Assembly (NCBI RefSeq): GCF_000159955.1
Contig: NZ_GG695970.1
Coordinates: forward strand, 535,145 to 584,165
Length of the DNA: 49,021 nt
Reading direction: 5' to 3'
Source: Paenibacillus sp. oral taxon 786 str. D14
Lineage (GTDB): Bacteria; Bacillota; Bacilli; Paenibacillales; Paenibacillaceae
Shown here: positions 41,797 through 49,021 of the stretch, piece after piece
Layout: the number at the start of each line of letters is the position of its first letter
How positions within the stretch are numbered: the stretch's first letter is position 1
Notes under the pieces: model-generated
The model's input: only the letters and a program-made list of their open reading frames with translations
What the model was told of the DNA's origin: nothing
Databases searched by the model: none
Position numbers and translations under genes: made by a program

Positions 41797-43497
41797 ATGG
41801 AACCATTGCATTTGCAGACGGATGTGTTGGTTGTCGGCTCAGGCGCCGCCGGGTTGATGGCGGCCCGAGCGGCGGCCGATGAAGGCGCCCGCGTGATTTT
41901 GACCGACAAGAGCTTAATCAGCCGGGGCGGAGCGACGATTTTGGCGCAGATGACCGTGGCCGTGGCTTTGGGCGAAGCGGAAGAGGATAGCACGGAAATT
42001 CATTTTGAGGACACGATGAAGGGAAGCCGGGGCTTGGCCGATCCGAACATCGTCCGCGCCGTTGTTGAACGGGGACCTGAAGTAATCCTCGAAGCGGAAG
42101 GTTATGGCGTTAAGTGGGCCCGAACGCCGGATGGCAAGCGTTCGCAGACGTTTGCTCCGGGGCATTCCAAAGCCCGCTGCGTCTACGTGGACATTTTGAA
42201 TACGGGCGGTGCTACGGCAGCCGGTTTAAAGAAGGCGATATGGAAGGACGAGAAGATCCAGCGGCTCAAAAACGTGATGATCACGAAAGTTGTCGTCGAA
42301 AATGGGCGGGCCGTTGGTGCAATCGGCTTTGAGATGGAGGAGTACCGTCCGATTAGTATCGCCGCTTCATCGGTCATTTTGGCCACGGGCGGATTAACGG
42401 AGGTCTTTGAGCGTAACAGTGCGTCGGCGAACATGACCGGCGACGGATTCGTACTGGCGGCCGAGGCGGGCGCCGAGGTGCGCGATATGGAAATGGTGCA
42501 GTTCTTCCCGATCGCCCACCTGTTTCCGCCGCTCGTTGGCATCGATCCGATCATGTGGGATCCGTTCCGCTATAAGCTGGGCGGCCGTCTGCTGAACGGT
42601 TTAAAAGAAGAATTTATGGATAAATACAACGGGGAAGTTGCCGGAAAATACACGGCTGCGCGTGACCAAACGACGCTGGCGATTTTCCGCGAGGTGGAGG
42701 CTGGCCGCGGCACGCCGCACGGCGGGGCGTATCTTGACTTCACGATGGTGCCGGAGGACAAGCTGAAGGAAGCGTTTGGTCCGGTCATCGATATTTTGCG
42801 GAATCAAGGCGTTGATTTGACCAAAGATATGGTGGAAGTGGCGCCGATGGCGCACTTTATGCTTGGCGGCGTACGCGTGGACGAAGCGATGCGCACGCGG
42901 GTGCCAGGGCTGCTGGCATCGGGCGAGCTGATTTATGGCATGCATGGCGCTAACCGCTTATCTGGCAATGCCATCACTGAAGCGCTGGTCACCGGCCGTA
43001 TCGCCGGCGAAACCGCGGCACGGGAGAAAAGCGATGCGCTGGATGAAGCTGCTGTACGTCAAGCGTTTGAGCGGGAGATGGAGCGGCTCACGCAATTTTG
43101 GCACCCTGTCCCGGTTGAACGGGATACCGCATCGCTCCAAGCGTTTAAACGCAAGCTGCAGAAGGTGATGTGGAAGGGAGCCGGACCGCTTCGTACGGAA
43201 AGCGGCTTGAAGGAAGCGTTGACGGAGCTGCAGGCACTGCGCAGCGAGCTGGACAGCATCTCGCTGGCGAAGCCGGGCAAGTTTGCGCTGTCCCTGTTCG
43301 AGAAGCTGGAAGCCGCCAACATGCTGAAGGTCAGCGAAGCGATTGTGCTGGGCGCACTGGAACGCAAGGAGACGCGCGGCGCACATGTGCGGTTGGACTA
43401 CGATGAAACGCTCAGCCAACCGTCCAGCTACAGCTATGTCTTGAATGAGGCAGGGGAATGGGTCGTATCCGAGGTTCCGCTGCCGGCGGGCAGCTAA
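41797..43497 (+). CDS. FAD-dependent flavoprotein, fumarate reductase/succinate dehydrogenase-like
   Basis: A 566-residue flavoprotein of the FrdA/SdhA/L-aspartate oxidase superfamily. The FAD motif is VLVVGSGAAGLMAARAAADE (residues 9-28); ISRGGATILAQMTVA is the following conserved region, SVILATGGLTEVFERN the FAD-contact strand, and HFMLGGVRVDEAMRTRVPGL, GMHGANRLSGNAITEALVTG the later family blocks. Length and the C-terminal helical domain match SdhA-like reductases. AAGGAGGGG precedes the ATG, 23 bases after pxpA. The small ferredoxin gene right after it is probably its electron partner. It could reduce or oxidise a ring carbon-carbon bond of the pathway intermediate (inference). Confidence 0.9.
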   Translation: MEPLHLQTDVLVVGSGAAGLMAARAAADEGARVILTDKSLISRGGATILAQMTVAVALGEAEEDSTEIHFEDTMKGSRGLADPNIVRAVVERGPEVILEAEGYGVKWARTPDGKRSQTFAPGHSKARCVYVDILNTGGATAAGLKKAIWKDEKIQRLKNVMITKVVVENGRAVGAIGFEMEEYRPISIAASSVILATGGLTEVFERNSASANMTGDGFVLAAEAGAEVRDMEMVQFFPIAHLFPPLVGIDPIMWDPFRYKLGGRLLNGLKEEFMDKYNGEVAGKYTAARDQTTLAIFREVEAGRGTPHGGAYLDFTMVPEDKLKEAFGPVIDILRNQGVDLTKDMVEVAPMAHFMLGGVRVDEAMRTRVPGLLASGELIYGMHGANRLSGNAITEALVTGRIAGETAAREKSDALDEAAVRQAFEREMERLTQFWHPVPVERDTASLQAFKRKLQKVMWKGAGPLRTESGLKEALTELQALRSELDSISLAKPGKFALSLFEKLEAANMLKVSEAIVLGALERKETRGAHVRLDYDETLSQPSSYSYVLNEAGEWVVSEVPLPAGS

Positions 43498-43560
43498 CGG
43501 AGACGGATGAGATCAAGCGAGCCGGCAAGACGGTTCCGAATGAAGGGAGAAAAAGGAACA

Positions 43561-43872
43561 ATGGCAACAGTGACTTTAAACGTAGTTCGCGGTGATGCGG
43601 AAAGCGGCGCTTCCTTGGAGAAATACGAAGTTCCGTTCCGGGACGGGATGAGCCTGCTGGATGCGATCTTTTGGATTCGGGAGCATGTAGACCCGTCCTT
43701 TTCGGTACGGTATTCCTGCCGTTCCGCCAACGCCTGCAAAGAATGCTCGGCGTTTGTGGACGGCAAACCTGGCTACTTGTGCAGCATCCGTGCCGTTCCA
43801 GGCAGTGAGGTTAAGATCGAACCGCTGACCGGCCGTCCGTGGATCAAGGATTTGGCGACAGCGCTGGAGTAG
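43561..43872 (+). CDS. Small 2Fe-2S ferredoxin, SdhB/FrdB N-terminal type
   Basis: A 103-residue ferredoxin resembling the N-terminal plant-type domain of succinate dehydrogenase iron-sulfur subunits, without their second, 8-iron domain. Cluster ligands are C53, C59, C62 and C74 (YSCRSANACKECS and GYLC). The spacing C-x5-C-x2-C-x11-C has one more residue in the first gap than the usual C-x4-C. ATG 43561 is chosen because AAGGA lies 6 bases upstream; an in-frame ATG at 43507 lacks one. It lies 63 bases after the flavoprotein and probably passes electrons to or from it. Confidence 0.85.
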   Translation: MATVTLNVVRGDAESGASLEKYEVPFRDGMSLLDAIFWIREHVDPSFSVRYSCRSANACKECSAFVDGKPGYLCSIRAVPGSEVKIEPLTGRPWIKDLATALE

Positions 43873-43906
43873 ACATGACCATTATTCACATGAAGGAGGG
43901 GCAATT

Positions 43907-44755
43907 ATGGCCTGGTTACAGCCCCGCAGTTTAGACGAAGCGCTTGAGCTGCTTCGGGAGCGGAACCCCCGCATCGTGTGCGGGGGAACCGATTTGTTCG
44001 TGAACGCGCAGCGCAAATCGTACGAGTCGGAGCATACCGACTGGCTCGACATCCGGCGCGTGCCGGAGCTGCAAGCGACCCGCCGAACCGAGGCGGGTCT
44101 CGAAATCGGCGCCGCGGTGACGGCCGCCGAAATTTGGGGCAGCGACACGTTTCGCGTCGTGCCCGCGCTGCAACAAGCCGCCCGTATCGTCGGCGGCTGG
44201 CAGATCCAAAACCGCGCATCGCTTGGCGGCAATGTGGCGAACGCCTCCCCGGCAGCCGATATGGTCGTTCCGCTCGTCGCTTACCGAGCGGAAGTCCGGC
44301 TTGCCGGGGCGGACGGCACCCGCTGCGTGCCGATCGCGGACTTCATCACCGGGCCGAAGGCGACCCAGCTTCGCGAACGCGAGCTGATCGCGTCGCTGTT
44401 CATCCCGGCCCGGGTGCTCGAGGTGCCGCAGGTGTTTCTGCGGCACGATCAGCGCGCGGCCACCGACATCTCGATCGTCTCCGTCGCCTTGCTGTTGCAA
44501 GGCAAGGGCAGCGAGATCGAGTGGGGGACTGCCGCGATTGGCGCGGCCGCGCCCAAGCCTTTCACGCTGAGCGCGGAGGAAGAGCAGCGCTGGAGCGGGG
44601 AACTTACTGCCGCTAAGCTGGACGAGCTCAGCGCGTTATACGTTCAGCATAGCTCGCCGATCACGGATGTGCGCGCCAGCGCGGAGTATCGCCGCGCCTT
44701 AGTCGGGACTTATATCAAGCGGGCCGCGAACGCTTTGCTCGCAAACGGCCTGTAA
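43907..44755 (+). CDS. FAD-binding subunit of a molybdenum hydroxylase (CoxM/XdhB type)
   Basis: A 282-residue medium subunit of the xanthine dehydrogenase / CO dehydrogenase family. The FAD pyrophosphate loop is IVCGGTDLFVNAQRKS near residues 23-38, and the second flavin motif is IQNRASLGGNVANASPAADM. Local GC content is higher than in the neighbouring genes. GGAGGGG precedes the ATG. It carries electrons from the iron-sulfur subunit to an acceptor. The matching small and large subunits lie at 45767 and 46261, with one unrelated gene between. Confidence 0.92.
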   Translation: MAWLQPRSLDEALELLRERNPRIVCGGTDLFVNAQRKSYESEHTDWLDIRRVPELQATRRTEAGLEIGAAVTAAEIWGSDTFRVVPALQQAARIVGGWQIQNRASLGGNVANASPAADMVVPLVAYRAEVRLAGADGTRCVPIADFITGPKATQLRERELIASLFIPARVLEVPQVFLRHDQRAATDISIVSVALLLQGKGSEIEWGTAAIGAAAPKPFTLSAEEEQRWSGELTAAKLDELSALYVQHSSPITDVRASAEYRRALVGTYIKRAANALLANGL

Positions 44756-44776
44756 CGAGGGGAAAGGAGCATCACC

Positions 44777-45736
44777 ATGGCAGGGACAACCTTAAAGATC
44801 GCGATGTCAGAGAGCGATCGCACCTTAAAGTTGCTCAGCGGCGCCAAACCGCTGCCGGGCTTTGCGCTCGACGTGCAGCGGGAGTCGATCGAGGAGATTT
44901 TTGTTAAACAAATTTCGCAGGCGTCGTATGACGTATCCGAGCTTTCGTTGGCCTCCTACCTGATTGCCAAAGGCGGAGGAGATACGCGGTTAACGGCAAT
45001 ACCGGTATTTCTGTCCCGGTCATTCCGGCATAATGCGATTTATGTCCGCTCGGACAGTCCGTATACTCACCCTTCTGAACTCAAAGGCAAGCGGTTCGGA
45101 TTTCCCGAGTTTCAAATGACGGCGGCCGTATGGGTCCGGGGCATGTTCCGGCATGAATGGGGGATCGCCACCGATGAGATGGAATGGTATACGTTCCGTC
45201 CAGAGCGGGTGCCGGTGGAGACGCCGGCAAAGCTGGTGGAAGGCGATATTTTTGAAGCGCTGGCTGAAGGCAAAGTGGATGCGATCATGACGGCTCGGCG
45301 CCCGCCGGCCAAGTTGTTCCCCGCTTCGGGCGAAGGCGGCGTGCTGCGCCGGTTAATCCCGGACGTCTGGAACGTCGAGCGGAAGTATTACCAGCGTACG
45401 GGGATTTTCCCGATTATGCACTTGGTTTCGCTGAAGGCGGAGACCGTTCAGCAATTTCCGGAACTGCCGAAGCAGTTGTACGAGCTGATGCGGGAGATCA
45501 AAGATGAAGGGATCACCGAGCTGCTGGAGACGATTCGCAACGCAACCTCCAATCCGTTTGTCTGGGAATCGGCTGAACAATCGGCCAAGCTGATGAACGG
45601 GGATATGTGGCCTTATGGCGTTGCTGCGAACTGGCCGCAGATCGAGACGTTTATTTCCTATCTTCAGGAGGACGGCTTGCTGGATCGCAGCTTCACGCCG
45701 CAGGAAGTGTTCCATTCCTCCGTCCAAGACACATAA
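44777..45736 (+). CDS. 4,5-dihydroxyphthalate decarboxylase-like protein (Pht5/PBP2 fold)
   Basis: A 319-residue cytoplasmic protein without signal peptide. It resembles 4,5-dihydroxyphthalate decarboxylase and its many relatives, which share the type 2 periplasmic-binding fold. Recognisable segments are ASYDVSELSLASYLIAKGGG, AIPVFLSRSFRHNAIYVRSD and GKRFGFPEFQMTAAVWVRGM; the C-terminus has WPYGVAANWPQIETFISYLQ. Relatives remove a carboxyl group from a dihydroxylated ring; others are uncharacterised. It sits between the FAD and iron-sulfur genes of the molybdenum hydroxylase. The likely roles are a second decarboxylation of a hydroxylated ring acid, or binding of the substrate (inference). 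GGGAAAGGAG precedes the start. Confidence 0.82.
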   Translation: MAGTTLKIAMSESDRTLKLLSGAKPLPGFALDVQRESIEEIFVKQISQASYDVSELSLASYLIAKGGGDTRLTAIPVFLSRSFRHNAIYVRSDSPYTHPSELKGKRFGFPEFQMTAAVWVRGMFRHEWGIATDEMEWYTFRPERVPVETPAKLVEGDIFEALAEGKVDAIMTARRPPAKLFPASGEGGVLRRLIPDVWNVERKYYQRTGIFPIMHLVSLKAETVQQFPELPKQLYELMREIKDEGITELLETIRNATSNPFVWESAEQSAKLMNGDMWPYGVAANWPQIETFISYLQEDGLLDRSFTPQEVFHSSVQDT

Positions 45737-45766
45737 GCATTTGCAAAAGGAAGAAGGTGCTGCCTC

Positions 45767-46264
45767 ATGAACGGCGGACATAACCATAACCCTAACTCTA
45801 GTTTGACGTTAACCATTAACGGCGAGGACGTGACCTGGAACGGAGAGCCGACCGCTTCGCTGGCGGACGTGATCCGTGAAGGACAAGGCCTGACGGGGAC
45901 AAAAATCGGCTGCCGCACCGGCGAATGCGGGGCTTGCACCGTGTTGCTGGACGGCCAGCCGGTCGTTTCTTGCTTGGTGCCGGTGGCTTCCGCCCAAGGG
46001 CAAACGGTTGAAACGATCGAAGGCTTAGCCCGGCATCCCGAATTCCGGGAGCTAGAGCAGGCGATGCAGGAGTACGGCGGCGTACAATGCGGTTTTTGCA
46101 CCCCGGGGATGATGATGTCGACTTGGGCTTGGCTGCAAAATCCAGACTTGTTCGGCGGTGACATCGGTGCGGCGCTGAAGAACAACCTGTGCCGGTGTAC
46201 CGGCTATCGCGGCATCATTGAAGCGGCGGAGCACGTCCTGGCCTCGAAAGGAGCCGTGCGATGA
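45767..46264 (+). CDS. 2Fe-2S subunit of a molybdenum hydroxylase (CoxS/XdhC-small type)
   Basis: A 165-residue small subunit with two 2Fe-2S clusters. The plant-type cluster uses C49, C54, C57 and C69 (GCRTGECGACTVL and VVSC). The second uses C108, C111, C142 and C144 (GGVQCGFCTPGM and NNLCRCTGYRGI). An N-terminal extension of about 11 residues rich in Gly, His and Asn precedes the fold. It overlaps the large-subunit gene by 4 bases (ATGA), giving coupled translation. It relays electrons from the molybdenum site to FAD. Confidence 0.95.
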   Translation: MNGGHNHNPNSSLTLTINGEDVTWNGEPTASLADVIREGQGLTGTKIGCRTGECGACTVLLDGQPVVSCLVPVASAQGQTVETIEGLARHPEFRELEQAMQEYGGVQCGFCTPGMMMSTWAWLQNPDLFGGDIGAALKNNLCRCTGYRGIIEAAEHVLASKGAVR

Positions 46265-48576
46265 CGAAGAACAGCCTGCAGCAACCTAGCAAATCACAAG
46301 ACGCCAAGGTCATGAACCCGGCTGACCCGAACCCATCAGCTCGGCAAGGCCATCCGACGTTAAAGCAAAAGCCGTTGGATCTGAAGTCCAAGCTGGAGGG
46401 GCAAACCCGTTACCTGCACGATATGAATTTTCCCGGGCAGTTGGTTGGCGCGATTTACCGCAGCCCGCTGGTGCATGCGCGGATCAAACGGATTAACGTG
46501 GACAAAGCCCGTCAAGTGGAAGGCGTTCATGCTGTTATCACGGCAGATGACGTGCCTAACCATAAATACGGGCCTACCAAATTCAAAGACTGGAACATTC
46601 TCGCCCGCGATCGCGTGCTCTTCATCGGCGATGAAATCGCTGCGGTTGCAGCCGAGACGAAAGAAGCAGCCGAGCAAGCATTGGCCCTGATCGAGGTGGA
46701 GCTAGAGCCTTTGGAAGGCGTGTTTGACCCCGAAGCGGCGATGGCTCCTGGAGCGCCGCAGATTCACGAGGACGTGGAGCTGAACCGTCCGATGAAGGTG
46801 GATGTCGCGCGCGGCGATGTGGAAGCAGGGAAGCGGAAGGCGGCCGTCGTGAAAGGCGGGCGTTACGTTTCGAACCGAATATATCAGGGACATTTGGAGC
46901 CGGTTGGGGCGATTGCACACTGGTCGGAGGAGGAGGGCATCACCATTTGGGCGCCTTCCCACATTCCGTACCGGGCGCGGGAAGCGTATGCTGCCGGTTT
47001 TGGCTTGCCAGAAGACAAGGTGCGGATGATCGTGCCGCCGATTGGGGGTTCTTTTGGCGCTAAATACGTCCTGAAGGTTCATGTGATCGCGGCGGCCTTG
47101 GCAATGGCGACGGGACGGCACGTGAAGATCATTTTGGATCGGTATGAAGATATGATTACGGCCCATCCGCGTGTTCCGCTGACCTTTGACATTGAGATCG
47201 GGGCAGATGCGGAAGGGAAATTCGTGTACAAAGAGCTGACGGTATATGCCGATGCGGGTGCTCGCGTCTATTGGAGTCCCAACGTCATCGCCACCGCCTG
47301 CACCCGGCCGGACAACATCTATCATTTCCACAATGTGAAGTCGACGGGATACCTGGTGTACACCAACAATAGTCCAACGACGTGTATGCGCGGGTTCGGC
47401 AATGCGGAGATGCTATTCGCGGTGGAAAGCGTGATTGACGAAATTGCGCTGGAGCTGGGAATGGATCCGGCCGAGCTGCGTCTCAAAAATATCGTCCACG
47501 CCGGCGACACGACGCTGCATGGATATCGTCTCGATACGTGTAATTTGGAAGCGTGCATCGAGAAGGTGAAGGAGCTGTCCGGTTGGGAGCGGAGAAACGA
47601 ACTGCCGCCTTACCGGGGCCTTGGCCTTGCGGTGGCTAACCACGTCTCGGGCTTCCGCGCGATCGATCCTCGGTTTGACGGCTCAACGGCAGTCATTCGC
47701 GTTAAACCAGGCGGATTCGTTGAAGTGGAAACCGGCGAAATCGAGTTAGGTCAAGGGATGTCAATGACTTACGCCCGCATCGCCAGCCACGTGCTCGGGA
47801 TTCCGGAAGACGGGATTTTGGTCAGATCCGGGGATACCGGGCGGTATCCGTTTGGCATCGGTACGTTGGCTTCCCGCAGTACGGTGATGGGCGGCAATGC
47901 GGTGCAAAAGGCGGCGGAATCGCTGGTCCGCGAAATTCAGCAATTGGCCGTTCAGGCTCTTGGCGAAGGAGCGGTGTATGAGGCGGGCGTCGTGAAGCAC
48001 GAGGGAAAAACGTATTCGCTTAGCGATGTCGTTGATTGGTTCCGGGCGCGTCATGCTGGCGAGGAGTTCACTGTTAAGGAAACCTATGTGCCGGATACCG
48101 AGCTGCCGGACGCCAGTTATTTCGGACATCCTTCGCCAAACTATCCGTTTGCGGCGCATGTCGCCGAGGTTGAGGTGGATCCGGACACCGGCCGGACGAA
48201 GGTTGTCGGGTATTGGGCTGTGCACGATTCGGGCACGATCATCCACGAGACGATGGCGAAAGGTCAGGTGCTGGGCGCCGTCGCCCAAGGCATCGGCTGG
48301 GTCACGATGGAGGATTTGATCGTACAGGAAGGCAAAGTCATGAACCCTTCGATGATGGACTACCGCATGCCGGGAGCTAAAGATATGCCTGATGTTCAGG
48401 TTCATTTCGTGCAGGAAGCCGATCCGCACGGCCCGTTTGGGGCGAAGTCACTGGGCGAAGTGGCGCTGGATCCGGTTCCGGGCGCCATTGCCAATGCGAT
48501 CGCCCATGCAACGGGACGGCGCGGTTATGTGCTGCCGCTGTCGGCAGAACGCGTGTGGAAATCGCTGCAATCGTAA
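46261..48576 (+). CDS. Molybdopterin-binding large subunit of a molybdenum hydroxylase (XdhA/CoxL type)
   Basis: A 771-residue catalytic subunit that hydroxylates a ring carbon using water. Landmarks are PLVHARIKRINVDKARQVEG, VLFIGDEIAAVAAETKEAAE, PIGGSFGAKY near residues 260-270, the cofactor loop TTCMRGFGNAEM, the IELGQGMSMTYARI segment and the active-site glutamate E733 in GAKSLGEVALDP. The substrate pocket cannot be assigned with confidence. CO-dehydrogenase members carry an AYRCSFR-type active loop; here TTCMRGFG stands at that place, so it is not CoxL of form I. With XdhC next to it, it is probably a sulfurated enzyme acting on an N-heterocycle or an aldehyde. Confidence 0.94.
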   Translation: MTKNSLQQPSKSQDAKVMNPADPNPSARQGHPTLKQKPLDLKSKLEGQTRYLHDMNFPGQLVGAIYRSPLVHARIKRINVDKARQVEGVHAVITADDVPNHKYGPTKFKDWNILARDRVLFIGDEIAAVAAETKEAAEQALALIEVELEPLEGVFDPEAAMAPGAPQIHEDVELNRPMKVDVARGDVEAGKRKAAVVKGGRYVSNRIYQGHLEPVGAIAHWSEEEGITIWAPSHIPYRAREAYAAGFGLPEDKVRMIVPPIGGSFGAKYVLKVHVIAAALAMATGRHVKIILDRYEDMITAHPRVPLTFDIEIGADAEGKFVYKELTVYADAGARVYWSPNVIATACTRPDNIYHFHNVKSTGYLVYTNNSPTTCMRGFGNAEMLFAVESVIDEIALELGMDPAELRLKNIVHAGDTTLHGYRLDTCNLEACIEKVKELSGWERRNELPPYRGLGLAVANHVSGFRAIDPRFDGSTAVIRVKPGGFVEVETGEIELGQGMSMTYARIASHVLGIPEDGILVRSGDTGRYPFGIGTLASRSTVMGGNAVQKAAESLVREIQQLAVQALGEGAVYEAGVVKHEGKTYSLSDVVDWFRARHAGEEFTVKETYVPDTELPDASYFGHPSPNYPFAAHVAEVEVDPDTGRTKVVGYWAVHDSGTIIHETMAKGQVLGAVAQGIGWVTMEDLIVQEGKVMNPSMMDYRMPGAKDMPDVQVHFVQEADPHGPFGAKSLGEVALDPVPGAIANAIAHATGRRGYVLPLSAERVWKSLQS

Positions 48577-48641
48577 TAAAGGGTGGGGGTTCCGTTCCAG
48601 GATTGAGATAGACGGACCCGAGATTGAAGACGGGAGATGAC

Positions 48642-49021
48642 ATGAACATGGAGGAGCTCATTCTTGCATTGGACGCCTGCCTGGCGGAGCGCCGGGCTTG
48701 CGTTGTTGCCACGATTGTGGATGTGGACGGCTCCGCCTACCGCCGGGAAGGCGCCCGCTGCCTCATCCATGCGGATGGCGAGGTGACGGGCATTCTGAGC
48801 GGCGGCTGCATTGAGGAAGACTTGCGCGAGCATGCCCAGGAGGTGCTTCGCACCTTGGAGCCGCGCAAGCTGCTATACGACTTCCGCATTGGGGAAGATG
48901 TGGTGTGGGGGACCGGCCTCGGGTGCAACGGGGCGATCACGGTGTGGCTCGAGCCGTTTGATCCGGTCTGTGCGCCGGACGCGGCGGACCGGATCATCGG
49001 CGATCTGCGGCAGCGCGTGGA
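48642..49021 (+). CDS. XdhC/CoxI family protein, N-terminal part (runs off the window)
   Basis: An open frame from ATG 48642 to the window end, 126 codons, with GGGAGATGAC upstream. It opens MNMEELILALDACLAERRAC and contains VDVDGSAYRREGARCLIHAD and GILSGGCIEEDLREHA, the signature of XdhC proteins. XdhC binds molybdenum cofactor, promotes its sulfuration and inserts it into xanthine dehydrogenase-type enzymes. Its position next to the large subunit supports a sulfurated cofactor there. The NAD-binding-like C-terminal half lies outside the window. Confidence 0.92.
   Translation, partial: MNMEELILALDACLAERRACVVATIVDVDGSAYRREGARCLIHADGEVTGILSGGCIEEDLREHAQEVLRTLEPRKLLYDFRIGEDVVWGTGLGCNGAITVWLEPFDPVCAPDAADRIIGDLRQRV

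Overview
The window looks like a chromosomal segment of a spore-forming Gram-positive bacterium, most likely Paenibacillus or a close relative. The evidence is an alpha/beta-type small acid-soluble spore protein, lipobox lipoproteins, strong AGGAGG ribosome binding sites, GTG/TTG starts, rho-independent terminators after many genes, a Fur-type iron regulon, and YesM/YesN-like kinase-regulator pairs next to sugar ABC transporters. GC content is moderate. I see no phage, insertion sequence, tRNA, rRNA or CRISPR.

Layout. 1-2970: the tail of a siderophore-binding protein, two FecCD permeases and an esterase (siderophore uptake and hydrolysis). 3036-3417: a structured non-coding stretch. 3418-6066: an ABC-2 type transporter (ATPase plus two permeases); the ATPase has an apparent N-terminal frameshift. 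6120-6468: two families of intergenic repeats. 6469-9743: a second siderophore system, two permeases divergent from a lipoprotein, with Fur boxes between them. 9747-12034: YitT-family membrane protein, spore protein, glutaminase. 12179-24164: a glucuronoxylan-oligosaccharide locus (binding protein, Nif3-like protein, GH67 alpha-glucuronidase, two sugar permeases, sensor kinase, AraC-type response regulator, two Gfo/Idh/MocA oxidoreductases). 24238-33584: unrelated single genes, mostly each with its own terminator: MerR/TipA-type regulator, a frameshifted M29 aminopeptidase, a small helical protein, a second copy of the two repeat families, AraC regulator, aldo/keto reductase, ABC-F ATPase, VOC protein, YebC-family protein, divergent MurB.

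33652-49021 (running off the end) is the most interesting part. An IclR regulator is divergent from a long same-strand series: pxpB, pxpC, a NitT/TauT-type ABC importer, a UbiD-family decarboxylase, pxpA, a fumarate-reductase-like flavoprotein, a small 2Fe-2S ferredoxin, the FAD subunit of a molybdenum hydroxylase, a 4,5-dihydroxyphthalate-decarboxylase-like protein, the 2Fe-2S and molybdopterin subunits, and XdhC. Together they have the parts to import a small, probably heterocyclic or aromatic, carboxylate, decarboxylate it, hydroxylate the ring with water, reduce it, and open a lactam with ATP through PxpABC. A pyrrole- or pyridine-type carboxylate is my best inference. I know of no described pathway with exactly this set. 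Its promoter region is an imperfect 127-bp tandem duplication in which each copy ends in the palindrome TCCGAAwTTCGGA, a good candidate for the IclR operator.

Three genes (ABC-2 ATPase, M29 aminopeptidase, pxpC) are each broken by a 1-2 base indel, two of them in or beside homopolymers, while reading frames on both sides are intact. Sequencing error is at least as likely as real mutation.
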